NCBI RefSeq assembly: GCF_014200495.1
Contig: NZ_JACHBY010000007.1
Location: forward strand, 124,001 to 188,000
From: Mucilaginibacter geliditolerans
Lineage (GTDB): Bacteria; Bacteroidota; Bacteroidia; Sphingobacteriales; Sphingobacteriaceae
Direction of reading: 5' to 3'
Length of the DNA stretch: 64,000 nucleotides
Of the stretch, positions 26,179-36,600 are shown piece after piece; position 1 is the stretch's first letter, and the number at the start of each line of letters is the position of its first letter. Both the position numbers and the translations under genes were made by a program. The notes below the pieces were generated by a model, which was not told where the DNA came from, ran no database searches, and saw nothing but the letters and a program-made list of their open reading frames with translations.

Positions 26179-29100
26179 ATGAAAGCGTCATCACCATATT
26201 TTAAATATAGGGCCGGTTTCTTAACTCTATTCCTGATTTTTTCTTTTGCTGTCAATGTTTATTCTGCAGGGTTCACTAATACTACTTATGCCTATAGCCT
26301 TCCCATAACCCTACAAACAACATCTTTAGGCATCACCAGCAATCAAACTAGTTTTCCTTACCTGGTTACAATAACTGATGCTTCACTTGTTATTTCAACA
26401 ACGAGTTGTAACAATAAGGTTCAATTTCCAAACGGGCCCGCGTATGATTTCGCCTTTGTTGATGCAACAGCAGGTGAAGTGCCGTATCAGGTAGTGAGTT
26501 ATAACCAAACCGCGGGAACATTGTTGGTTTGGGTTCAAGTCCCTACATTAACCCACTCAACAAACAATCTGTTAACTTTTTATTTTGGGTCGATCACTGC
26601 ACCTGCAAACCATACAACCGCATTTTATCAATCCACATGGCCAAGTGATTACCAGGCGGTATATCATTTGGATGAAGGATCACCTTCAGCATCTGCCATA
26701 GATGCTACAACCCATGTTAATGCAGGTACACAAACTTCAACAACCGCAGTAGCAGGCAAAATAGGGAGCGCCTACTCTTTTAATGGCAGCAGCAGTAAAA
26801 TTGTGGCAAGTGCCCCGGCAAGTGTTGGGGGGAACTTTACCTTTTCAGCATGGGTGTATGTAAACACTTTGCAAGCCAGCCAGGGAATAGTAACTGACGA
26901 AAACCTCATAAGTGGGGGTAGATTGGGGTTATATACCAATGCGAGCGCGGTAAAAGCCGTGGTTGAAGCGAAGACTACCGTTTTAACACTTTCAGATCTG
27001 TTAGCATCAGGAGGAACAAATCTTTCTGCGGGTACCTGGTATTATGTGCAGGGTGTTTGCTCTACTGTTGCAATTATAACAACAACCCAAACATATGTGA
27101 ACGGTGCGCCAGACCGGTTAAGCACGGGCGCATCTTTAAGCATTACACCAGGGCCAATAGTTATCGGGCAGGATTTTGGGGGTGTCAATATCATGAATGG
27201 AATTATTGATGAGGTGCGAATTTCTAACATAGCCAAATCAGCCGATTGGATAAAAGCAGAGTATGTTGATCAGAATAACCCTGCTGGGTTCTGTTCATCA
27301 GGAGCATTAACTGTGTACAGCACCTTTGCGGCAGCCATACCTGGCGGCTTAACCTATACCTGGACAGGCGCAACCAGTAGCGACCCAACTGTAGCCACCA
27401 ACTGGAATAATACGACTGCCGGGACAACTAATCAATTACCACTCTTTAATGGAACTGCTACTATAGTTATTGCTTCAGGTACCAATATACCAGCATTAAC
27501 TGCTGATGAAAGCGTTTTTGGTTTAACTGTAAACAGTGGGGCAACTTTAAATTTAAACGGGCATAATTTAAATATTGCCTGTAATTTAAATAATACAGGT
27601 ACCGGTACTATTAATTGGGCCAGTAACAATACATCTGCAATAACCTGGAATGGCTCCACAGCAGCGCAAAGCTATAATGGCGGAACAACAACAGGTTACG
27701 CGCGTGTTGGCAATATGGTAATCAATAATTCGGCAAGTGGTACAGTTACTATTAACAATGATACCGTAGATATATATAACCAATTAACCTTAACAAAAGG
27801 CAACCTGGCCGTTAGCCCGGCGGCTATAGTAAATATTAAAAGTTATGCCGCGCAAACAGCCAACGTAGCGCCCATACCATCAGGTAGCAGTATTACAGGT
27901 ACAGTTAATGTGGAGCGTTATATTATAGGCGGTACTGCTGCAACACGTACATGGAGGGTAATGTCTTCGCCAATTTATAATTCCCCGGGTACTTATAATT
28001 TTGTCAGTAATCTTCAGCAAAATCTTATAGTTACAGGGCCCGGTGGGGCCGCCGCAGGATTTGATCCGCCTTCATCGTGGGGCGTAACTTACACTGTTAA
28101 TGGGCCCACTGTGCTTACATTCAATAACAATTATTATAATATATTAACCAGTAGCACCCAAACGGCACAAGTGGGTACAGGGTTTTATTTCTATTTCAGG
28201 GGTGATCGGATTCATAACCTGGCATCCAAACTGGTAAGGGTGGGGGGTAATTATGCTATACCAGATGTTAATACCATTGGTTTATGGACAGGTACACTTA
28301 ACCAAGGCACGCAAACGCTTAATCTGTCAGGAGCAAATATCTTTTTTTTGGTTGGAAATCCTTATGCATGTACTATAAATGCAAATAATATTACAGGCAC
28401 AAACCTTGCAAGCACCAGTACTGTAAATGTTTGGGTATATGACCGTGCTAACAACACTACTAATACCACAATAACTACCGGGATCCCATATATAAGCTCA
28501 GGACAAGGTTTTTTTATAAAGACTGCTGCTGCAAGTACTGGCAATATTGTTTTCTCTGAATCGATGAAAGATGTTACCCCGGCTCATCAGCCGGGGTATA
28601 CAGGTTCACCTGCGGTGCCTTTAAATATGTCTGTTGTGCAGCATACGGGCCAGGATTCCTATATCCGGTTAAGGATGATCCAGGATTCCAGTCATTCTGA
28701 TCTGGCTTATATCAGGTTTAATAAAAATTATAAAGCAGTATTCGATTCAACTGAAGATATCGGTGATTTTAATGCCGATGGCCAAACTGTATTTTTTGGC
28801 AGCATGACCAGTGATAGTGTTGAGGTTGATGTTAACTCAATGCCCACGGCGCAAAAGAAATTATCATTTTATTTAAGTACAAATGCATCAACCAGCGGCA
28901 ACTATACCATAAAAAAACTTGACCTCGTTGGTATAGTTGAGGTTTACGATGTATGGCTGGTAGATCATTATAAAAATGATACAGTTAACATGCGGACCGT
29001 TGATTCAACTACGTTTGCTATTGATAAAACTAACCCGTTAACTTATGGAAACAGCAGGTTTGAGGTAGCTATCATTCAAAAAGAGCTTCCACCTTATCAG

Positions 29101-29628
29101 CTTATCTCATTTACAGGCAAACGGGTATTGTTAAATAACCAGCTTACCTGGAAAACTAAAAATGAATATTTCTATACCACTTTCGATTTACAGAAAAGCG
29201 CGGATAATGGAGTTACTTACAATGATATACAAACCATACAATCCGATAGTACCGGCAGTTATTCTTACACTGATAAAAATGCGGCTAATGCCAAATTAAT
29301 GTACCGGTTAAAACAAACGGATATTAATAACAATGTTACTTATTCAAGTGTGGTCATTTTAGAGGCCGGGGTAAATAACCTGGTTGAGTTTGATGTTTTC
29401 CCCAATCCGACAGCTTCGTCTATCCAATTCCGTTTGCGCCAGCAGGCCAAACTGCCATTGAAAATGAATATCTATAATTCATCAGGTATTCTGGTCATGT
29501 CCACCGTTTTTAATGCCAATACAGGCATACAGAACGTGAGTCGTTTAAGCCATGGCTCCTATATAATTAACCTGCTAGATAGTAGTACGAGTAAAGATTT
29601 GGGAATGGCAAAGTTTATTAAGTTATAG
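26179..29628 (+). CDS. T9SS-exported DUF2341/LamG-domain surface protein
   Basis: This 1149-residue secreted protein has a signal peptide (to about residue 30). A DUF2341-like domain follows (about 35-145; SFPYLVTITDASL, YDFAFVDATAGEVPYQVVSYN). A LamG/concanavalin-like domain (about 155-365; YQAVYHLDEG, GSAYSFNGSSS, IIDEVRISNIAKSADWI) comes next, then a Thr/Asn/Gly-rich beta-rich middle. The C-terminus (about 1068-1149) is a type A T9SS sorting domain with the FDVFPNPTASS motif and a final MAKFIKL. It should cross the outer membrane by the type IX system and be surface-attached or released. A role in glycan binding or adhesion is likely but unproven. Confidence 0.85.
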   Translation: MKASSPYFKYRAGFLTLFLIFSFAVNVYSAGFTNTTYAYSLPITLQTTSLGITSNQTSFPYLVTITDASLVISTTSCNNKVQFPNGPAYDFAFVDATAGEVPYQVVSYNQTAGTLLVWVQVPTLTHSTNNLLTFYFGSITAPANHTTAFYQSTWPSDYQAVYHLDEGSPSASAIDATTHVNAGTQTSTTAVAGKIGSAYSFNGSSSKIVASAPASVGGNFTFSAWVYVNTLQASQGIVTDENLISGGRLGLYTNASAVKAVVEAKTTVLTLSDLLASGGTNLSAGTWYYVQGVCSTVAIITTTQTYVNGAPDRLSTGASLSITPGPIVIGQDFGGVNIMNGIIDEVRISNIAKSADWIKAEYVDQNNPAGFCSSGALTVYSTFAAAIPGGLTYTWTGATSSDPTVATNWNNTTAGTTNQLPLFNGTATIVIASGTNIPALTADESVFGLTVNSGATLNLNGHNLNIACNLNNTGTGTINWASNNTSAITWNGSTAAQSYNGGTTTGYARVGNMVINNSASGTVTINNDTVDIYNQLTLTKGNLAVSPAAIVNIKSYAAQTANVAPIPSGSSITGTVNVERYIIGGTAATRTWRVMSSPIYNSPGTYNFVSNLQQNLIVTGPGGAAAGFDPPSSWGVTYTVNGPTVLTFNNNYYNILTSSTQTAQVGTGFYFYFRGDRIHNLASKLVRVGGNYAIPDVNTIGLWTGTLNQGTQTLNLSGANIFFLVGNPYACTINANNITGTNLASTSTVNVWVYDRANNTTNTTITTGIPYISSGQGFFIKTAAASTGNIVFSESMKDVTPAHQPGYTGSPAVPLNMSVVQHTGQDSYIRLRMIQDSSHSDLAYIRFNKNYKAVFDSTEDIGDFNADGQTVFFGSMTSDSVEVDVNSMPTAQKKLSFYLSTNASTSGNYTIKKLDLVGIVEVYDVWLVDHYKNDTVNMRTVDSTTFAIDKTNPLTYGNSRFEVAIIQKELPPYQLISFTGKRVLLNNQLTWKTKNEYFYTTFDLQKSADNGVTYNDIQTIQSDSTGSYSYTDKNAANAKLMYRLKQTDINNNVTYSSVVILEAGVNNLVEFDVFPNPTASSIQFRLRQQAKLPLKMNIYNSSGILVMSTVFNANTGIQNVSRLSHGSYIINLLDSSTSKDLGMAKFIKL

Positions 29629-29636
29629 AAAGCGTT

Positions 29637-29710
29637 ATGAAAGTGTGCTGCCCTGCAGTAATAAATTCAAATCCTGTTATTGTACAAAATAAAGGGTACT
29701 GCACTTTCAT
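29637..29710. repeat. long-range hairpin after the T9SS gene
   Basis: ATGAAAGTG (29637-29645) pairs perfectly with CACTTTCAT (29702-29710). The next bases continue partly (CCCT with AGGG), and an inner AGTAATAA/TTATTGT stem is possible. It could be a transcript end or a regulatory leader of the WecA-like gene; there is no T-run. Confidence 0.35.
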
Positions 29711-29740
29711 TACTGAGGTTGCGAATAAAAATATTGTCAT

Positions 29741-30820
29741 ATGCTTTTACACAGTTACCCATGTATTATCTGTTTGCTGATAGTTTTATCTTCAGCAATT
29801 ATTACCTGTTTAATAATTCCCCGTATTATAGATGCGGCGCATATACATCAGATATATGACATCCTTGGCAATTGCAGAAAACATCATGATGAGGGCATTC
29901 CGCGCTTAGGTGGCGTAGCTATTTTTATAAGTTTTATCGTCTCATTTTTATTACCCAGTCTCCCTGGCGAAAAGTTAAATATCAATTACTTATTGTGTGG
30001 TTTCATTATCATTTTTGCACTTGGCTTGATAGATGATCTGGCCGGCGTCACAGCACGCACTAAATTCATCATTCAGTTTATTGCGGCATTTATCCTGGTT
30101 ATCCCTGGTGATATAAGAATTAGTAATATGTACGGCTTTTTGGGCATATACGAATTACCTTATGTGCTCAGTTCATTGTTGACAATTTTCCTGATCATGC
30201 TGGTGGTAAATGCCTTTAACCTGATAGATGGCATTGATGGTTTGGCAGCAACCACCGGTATATTTGTGAACGGCACCTTAGGCTTGCTTTTTATTTACAT
30301 GGGGCAGTATGAACTTGCTGCATTACCCTTATCATTAGTTGGGGCGCTCATCGGGTTCCTGAAATTCAATATAACCCCGGCTAAAATATTTATGGGCGAT
30401 ACCGGTTCACTGTTAATAGGTTTGGTATCCATCATTTCAGCTATTAAATTTATCGAGGTAAATAAATTCATCAATTCATCGCCATTGCGCGTTTATTCAG
30501 CACCGCTATTGATAATAGCATTGCTGATGGGCCCGGTATTTGACACCATACGGGTTATGGTTATTCGTATTACCAAAGGCATTTCGCCCTTTACAGCGGA
30601 TCGCAATCACAATCATCATCGGATGCTGAAAATCGGGTTTAATCACCTACAGACCACTATTGTTTTTGCTATATTAAATGCCATTTCAATAGCTATTGTA
30701 TTGTTTTGGGATGGTATTAGCAGTTCATTTTTGCTTTGCTATGTGTTTTTAACATACTTGTTTTTTAATGGGTTTTTAACATTCACTATTCGTTTTAAAC
30801 AACGCTCATTAACATCATAG
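29741..30820 (+). CDS. WecA/MraY-family glycosyl-1-phosphate transferase
   Basis: This 359-residue, multi-spanning enzyme transfers a sugar-1-phosphate (typically GlcNAc-1-P) from a UDP-sugar to undecaprenyl phosphate, the first step of O-antigen, capsule or teichoic-type glycan assembly. Family motifs are intact: EGIPRLGG (51-58), the Mg-binding Asp pair Asp98-Asp99 (GLIDDLAG), NLIDGIDG (160-167), FMGDTGS (217-223) and the RNHNHHR cytoplasmic loop near 287-293. No other glycan-assembly genes lie alongside, so it looks like a stand-alone WecA. The ATG at 29741 gives the first membrane helix directly. Confidence 0.92.
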   Translation: MLLHSYPCIICLLIVLSSAIITCLIIPRIIDAAHIHQIYDILGNCRKHHDEGIPRLGGVAIFISFIVSFLLPSLPGEKLNINYLLCGFIIIFALGLIDDLAGVTARTKFIIQFIAAFILVIPGDIRISNMYGFLGIYELPYVLSSLLTIFLIMLVVNAFNLIDGIDGLAATTGIFVNGTLGLLFIYMGQYELAALPLSLVGALIGFLKFNITPAKIFMGDTGSLLIGLVSIISAIKFIEVNKFINSSPLRVYSAPLLIIALLMGPVFDTIRVMVIRITKGISPFTADRNHNHHRMLKIGFNHLQTTIVFAILNAISIAIVLFWDGISSSFLLCYVFLTYLFFNGFLTFTIRFKQRSLTS

Positions 30821-30826
30821 CCCGGA

Positions 30827-31087
30827 TTATATTAGTGATCTTATTTTCTGATCAATTAAGATCAGCCAGTACATCCCGGGAAAGGGATTCATGCTGCCGG
30901 ATCTGTTTGCCAGCATAATTACCTGCCTGTTGCCGGGCCGCCAGTTACGGATCTGGTGATAGCACAAAACGGGAACCTGTTTATGCAGCAGTACAGCCGC
31001 GTTATTAACGGGCGCCACAGCCGGAACAAGACCCAGAAAATAAAAGGACAAGAGGGTGATAAGCGGTTTTAACGCAATAAAAAATAT
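30827..31087 (-). pseudogene. truncated polysaccharide deacetylase remnant
   Basis: Reading on the minus strand, the frame open from 31087 gives a signal-peptide-like segment (ALKPLITLLSFYFLGLVPA) followed by VPVLCYHQIRNWRPG. The latter is the characteristic start of the NodB/polysaccharide deacetylase domain in Bacteroidota. After that the similarity is lost and the frame stops at 30827, so the catalytic core is missing. No ATG precedes the signal (only TTG at 31051), another sign of decay. I judge it a pseudogene fragment; a functional short peptide is less likely. Confidence 0.5.
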
Positions 31088-31587
31088 CAGCCAAAAGTAT
31101 AAATTACCCGCTTTTTACACCAATAAAATTAATTTTTTATGCTGTAACCGATGCTCATAAATACCCTATAACTCCATCAGTGGGTACTTGCATTCTTAAA
31201 ATATTTCAGGTTCCCGGGGCTAATAAAATCCAAATTCGGCATTATTGGTGTTGTTATTACAATTATTTATTTGTTTTTGAAAAAAATCTTTTAGATTAGC
31301 GCTAATTATAACCTAGGCAGGCATTGATGTATGCCTGTATAAACTCAATTTTGAATACTTTATGAAATATTAGGTAGGCTGACTTTAGAATTGAAGATGT
31401 CTGATAACTGTTAACTGACAATTATCCGGCTAAAAATTCTTCAATTATATAAGATGGTTTTTTAATAATTATATAGTGTAATTTAATTGTTTATGCGACA
31501 GTTAAATGGATGTAACAATATTTAGAAAGTTCAAACATATTGTTTTTTGCTGACCGGGCATTGGACAATGATTTCAGCTTATATAAA
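31088..31587. other. intergenic region before the ECF sigma gene
   Basis: About 500 bases of AT-rich sequence with stops in every frame. I see no repeat, tRNA or convincing small gene. It must contain the promoter of the sigma factor at 31588, but no clear TAnnTTTG element with a -33 partner stands out. Confidence 0.4.
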
Positions 31588-32166
31588 ATGATGAAATTGC
31601 ATGATCTTCCGGATGATAAATTGCTCGAACTTTTCGAACTGGACGATATTGCAGCTTTTGAAGAGATATATAACAGGTATTGGCTTAAACTTTATTCTGC
31701 TGCGTATAACCGGTTAAAAGAAAGGGAAGCCGCGCAGGAAGTTGTGCAGGATCTCTTTACCAGTTTCTGGCTCAACAGGGCTCAGTTAAAAATACATTCC
31801 TCGCTCCAGGGCTATTTGTTTTCTGCAATTAAATATTTGGTGTTAAATTATAAAAGAGCAGAAAATGTTAGGGCTGACTATTGCGAGTTATTATTGCTGG
31901 CGAATCAAAACTCTTATAATCCAACAGAAGAGTATGTTACTTATAAGGAGTTGATAGAAAGCATTAACACTGGTGTTAATCAGTTGCCACCCAAATGCCG
32001 ATCTGTTTTTGAACTTAGCCGCAATCAATATAAATCAAATAAAGAAATAGCGAAGCTGCTTGATATCTCTGAAAAAACAGTAGAAAATCACTTAACCAAA
32101 GCGCTCAGGTATTTAAGGGTAAATATTAACACATCAATCCTTTTACTATTCTTTTTCTTTCGCTAG
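31588..32166 (+). CDS. FecI-like ECF sigma factor of the SusC/D locus
   Basis: This 192-residue sigma-70 protein of the Bacteroidota family-1 type has region 2 at about 14-90 (FEEIYNRYWLKLYSAAYNRL, EVVQDLFTSFWLNR) and the region 4 HTH at about 130-175 (LPPKCRSVFELSRNQYKSN, LDISEKTVENHLTKALRYL). It ends in a hydrophobic LLLFFFFR tail common in this family. I chose ATG 31588 (or 31591); the longer TTG start at 31540 adds 16 residues of low plausibility. With the FecR and SusC genes downstream it forms a transmembrane signalling chain that switches the locus on when substrate binds SusC. Confidence 0.9.
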   Translation: MMKLHDLPDDKLLELFELDDIAAFEEIYNRYWLKLYSAAYNRLKEREAAQEVVQDLFTSFWLNRAQLKIHSSLQGYLFSAIKYLVLNYKRAENVRADYCELLLLANQNSYNPTEEYVTYKELIESINTGVNQLPPKCRSVFELSRNQYKSNKEIAKLLDISEKTVENHLTKALRYLRVNINTSILLLFFFFR

Positions 32167-32390
32167 CCTTTATAAACCACAAACCGGCATTCGCTGTCTG
32201 CATAAGATTTGTGTCTTTCCACAAGTAATTCTATTCAGTATCTGCATACTAATATATTTTAGGCAGATGTGCTGTGTTGCTATTTTCGGAAGAAGCTATT
32301 TAATTATTTTTTTACATAGTAGGGGATAGCACCTTTTTAAGTTACATCATTATATAAACCATAATTAAACTTCGTTCAAATTACCCTTTA

Positions 32391-33422
32391 ATGGAAAAGA
32401 AACTATCGGCAGATATTTTGGAAAAATATTTCAAAGGTGATTGCAATGAAAATGAAATTGCAGAGATAAACTCATGGTATAATTCATTTGAAAATGATGG
32501 GGATGATATTTCAGCCATGTCGGGCGAGGAAAAAGAATTATTCAAAGATCTGATGCTGAATAATATCAGGCATAATATAAAAAAAGCCGAATCGGATAAC
32601 GTAATCAGTTTAAAGAAAGCAAAAGTTAACCGTTCCCTGTTTTATTTTATTGCAAGTGCCGCCGCTATTCTTCTAATTGTGTTTTTTTTCAAAAGCAAAG
32701 CGCCGAATATTTCTCCGGCAGAAAATGAAGAAGAATTGGTTATTAATAATATGACCAGCACCATTCAAAAAATAACACTTTCTGATGGGAGTAAAGTATG
32801 GTTGAGCCCTAATTCGCAATTAACTTATTTAAAAATATTTGCTAAATATAGTCGGCAGGTTGCGCTTAGTGGTGAGGCTTTTTTTGAAGTAACCAAAGAT
32901 CATAGCAGGCCTTTTTCTATTTACAGCGGAAAAATTACAACCAAGGTATGGGGCACAAGTTTCCGGATCAGGTCCTATAAAAACGATATTCCAAAGGTTG
33001 ATGTGGTTACCGGTAAGGTTTCAGTAAGCATTTACAAAGTAAACCGTTCGGCAACTGATCTAAGCAGCCCGGTTCAAACTGATCCGGTACAGGAAGTTAT
33101 GCTGACACCTAACCAGGAGGCCATTTATGATACAGGATTAAATGCCTTAAAAAAGAATACAGAAATAAAAGATACTACCATAAATATTTGGAAAAAGACA
33201 AATATATCTTTTGATAATACGCCTATGGCAGAAGTATTTAAGGTGCTCAATAAGAAATTCAAGGTTCATATCTGGTCGGCAGATAAGAAAATTAATGCCG
33301 ATTATTTAAATGCTGATTTTACAGATGAGAGTTTACCGGCAATTATGGAAATGCTGAAAAACACAATGAATGTAAACTATGCGGTTAATGGTAGCGAATT
33401 TGTTTTGGTAAGCAATAGATAA
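32391..33422 (+). CDS. FecR-family anti-sigma factor
   Basis: This 343-residue inner-membrane protein has a cytoplasmic sigma-binding N-terminus (ILEKYFKGDCNENEIAEINSWY), one membrane helix at about 82-101 (LFYFIASAAAILLIVFFF) and a periplasmic FecR domain (about 120-235; LSDGSKVWLSPNSQLTY, GEAFFEVTKDHSRPF). The C-terminal DUF4974 domain (about 270-343; ISFDNTPMAEVFKVLNKKFKV) contacts the STN domain of the SusC partner. It restrains the sigma factor at 31588 until the transporter signals. Confidence 0.93.
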   Translation: MEKKLSADILEKYFKGDCNENEIAEINSWYNSFENDGDDISAMSGEEKELFKDLMLNNIRHNIKKAESDNVISLKKAKVNRSLFYFIASAAAILLIVFFFKSKAPNISPAENEEELVINNMTSTIQKITLSDGSKVWLSPNSQLTYLKIFAKYSRQVALSGEAFFEVTKDHSRPFSIYSGKITTKVWGTSFRIRSYKNDIPKVDVVTGKVSVSIYKVNRSATDLSSPVQTDPVQEVMLTPNQEAIYDTGLNALKKNTEIKDTTINIWKKTNISFDNTPMAEVFKVLNKKFKVHIWSADKKINADYLNADFTDESLPAIMEMLKNTMNVNYAVNGSEFVLVSNR

Positions 33423-33542
33423 CCCAATTATAAATAACAGGTCCTAATTAAATTATGAACGATATGGAAAAAACCTAACCCCAATCCACCAATTTCCTGG
33501 AAAAAGAATAGGAGTGCTGATGACACTCCTAAACCTTTTGAA

Positions 33543-33590
33543 ACCCGTGATGGAACGCCTTAAAATAAGGTGAACGGGTCTTTTTGTCTC
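33543..33590 (+). terminator. intrinsic terminator or attenuator between fecR and susC genes
   Basis: ACCCGT (33543-33548) pairs with ACGGGT (33574-33579), and CGCCTT (33556-33561) with AAGGTG (33567-33572, one G-T pair) inside it. CTTTTTGTCTCTTTTTTT follows. A smaller AGGAGTG/CACTCCT hairpin lies just upstream. It would trim fecR transcripts or attenuate susC expression. Confidence 0.6.
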
Positions 33591-33622
33591 TTTTTTTAAC
33601 AAAAAATAAACGATTTAAATTT

Positions 33623-36600
33623 ATGAAAATTTATTTACAAAATCATTTTGACTGGTGTAAGATCATGAAAATCACTTTTAGTCAGATAGTAATAATACTC
33701 ATTTTTACAGGGATGTCATATGCTACAACCAGCAAGGGGCAGGCTGTTTTACAGCAACGCTTTGATGTGAATATTCATAGCACCAGCCTTAGCACAGCCC
33801 TGAAACAATTAGAGAAAGAAGCAAATCTGAAATTTGTATACCCTAAAAGCTTAGTAGCCGGAGAAGTAGATGTAGCTATTGATGCAAAGCAGCAAACTTT
33901 AGGCGAAATACTTACCGCAATTTTACAGCCCCGGGGAATAGCCTTTGCCTATATAGGCGACCGCATCGTGTTGAGTAAAATTAACGAACCGGTAAATGAA
34001 ACAGACCCGAAAACTCCCGAAACGGATGCTACTATGCCTGCTGACAATAATATAAAAACCATAACGGGTAAAGTAACCGATGAGGAAAATATGCCTTTGC
34101 CGGGTGTTACCGTTAAAATTAAGGGTACATCATTAGGCACACAAACAAATATTAAGGGTGAGTACTCCCTAAGCACCTCTGATGCAAATTCAACTCTTGT
34201 TTTTTCATTTATTGGTTTTGTACAGCAGGAAGTGTTAATTAATGGGCAAAGTACTATTAATATACAGCTTAAAGGTACACCCAGCAATTTAAATGAAGTG
34301 GTTGTAATTGGTTATGGCAGCCAAAGAAAGTCAGATGTTACAAGCGCAGTTGCAACAGTACAAGCAAAGGATTTTGTTTCAGGTCCTGTTACAGATGCTG
34401 CAGCGCTTCTTAAAGGAAAGGTAGCAGGGCTTTCTGTTTCTAATCCTTCAGGCGATCCAAATGCACAGTCGCAAATCATTCTAAGGGGTATCAATACAAT
34501 TGGGGGCGCTAATACCGCACCTCTTGTGATTGTGGACGGGGTTCCGGGTGATCTTTTAACAGTCGCTCCTGAAGATATTGCTGAAATTTCGGTTCTAAAA
34601 GATGCGTCAGCTACAGCTATTTACGGTGTGAACGGATCGAATGGCGTCATTATTATTACTACCAAGCATTCTAACGGAGGCATTACTGAAATCAGTTATA
34701 ATGGTAGTATCAGTACTCAACAAATAAGTAAAGCACCAAAGTTACTTACCGCGCAGGATTATCGGAATCAAATAGCCGCAGGCACGCGGGATTCTTCTTA
34801 TGATAAAGGAAGTTCAACTGACTGGATGAAAGCCATTGAAAACAAATTTCCATTATCAGAACTTCAAAATTTAACTTTTAGGGGTGGCAATAACCAAACC
34901 AACTACCTGGCATCGCTCGATTACCGTTTCCTGAATGGTATATTCCAGCAATCAAATCACCAGCAAATAACAGGTAGGGTTGATATCAATCACTCGATGT
35001 TAGATGGTAAATTGAAATTCAACCTGGGGTTATTGCAAACCAATTTTAATGATCTGCCATTCAATTACTATGATTATGAACAGGTATTTAAAATGAACCC
35101 AACAGCACCTGTTAAAGAGCCTAATGGTAGCTATTACCAGGAGCCTAATAATTTTGAATATCAAAACCCGGTATCTGATATTTATAATACGGATCAGCCA
35201 CAGTCATCATACAGGGACAAATATAACGCCACAATTACCATATTGCCAGTTGATGGGCTCCGTTTAGTAGCCACAGGCTCTTATCAAAAGAGTGGTTATT
35301 TAAATCAATATTTTGCCAACTTCCAAAATATATCAACTATTCGTGATGCGCAAAATGGCGTTGCAAGTACCGCTAGCGGGCAATCTATCGATAGGTATTT
35401 AAATCTTTCTGCAGAATATTCAAAAGCAGTGGGTAATCATCATTTTGCATTGTTGGCAGGCTATGAGTACCAGGATGATGATACCTTTAATTCAAGCATA
35501 ACCAACCATGATTTCCCTACTGACGATCCCTCACTTGGCTATAATGATATAGGCCTGGGCGCAGCACAAAAAAATGGCCTGGATGTTATAGGAAGTTCAC
35601 GTTACCAAACCAACCTTATCAGCTACTTTGGAAGGTTTACTTATAATTACAAAGATAAATACCTGTTATTGGCAAGTTTGCGTATTGATGGTGCCAGTCA
35701 GTTATACGGTGCAAAAGAACCTTATGGGAAGTTCCCTTCGGTACAGGCCGGATGGAAGATCACCAAAGAGGATTTTATGGCAGATCAGCACATTTTTGAT
35801 GACCTGAAATTACGCATAGGTTATGGCGTTACCGGTAACCAGCCCGCTGCCGGTTTCCTGGGTGTAGGCTTATTAGGATACGGAAATTATATTTTATATA
35901 ACGGACAATGGATACAAACCCTGGGCCCGAGCCAAAATGCCAACCCGGATTTAAGGTGGGAACAAAAACATGAAACCAATATTGGTTTAGATTATACTAT
36001 GTTCAAGGGGCTGATAAATGGCACGATAGACGTATACGATAACAAGACTACCGGTCTTTTGTATAATTACCAGGTGCCAAGCCCTCCAAATTTATATCCA
36101 AACACCGAAGCCAATGTGGGTACATTGGAAAATAAGGGTATCGAGGTTGCAATTAACGTTAATCCGATCAGACAGAAAGATTTCCAATGGACCAGTGGTT
36201 TCACATTCTCAACAAATTCCAATAAACTGATCAGTCTTTCAAATGATTTGTACAAGGCAACAGTTCCGTATTTTGTAACAGGTAATACGGGCGATCCTAT
36301 AACCACCTCTACCAATATTGTGCAGGTTGGGCAACCAATAGGCCAATTTTTTGGGTTTAAAGTTGTAGGCGTATCTCCCGACGGGAAATGGATTTATCAG
36401 GAGCCGAATGGTAAGGACGTTCCTTACGACCAATTCAATCACGCTTTCTCAGACAAGCAAGTACTTGGTAATGGTTTGCCAAAATATTATGCGGGATGGA
36501 ACAATACGATAAATTATAAAAATTGGGATTTCAGTGTAACCATGCGTGGTGCCTTCCATTTCCAGATATTAAATTCATTAAGGATGAATTATGAAAATAC

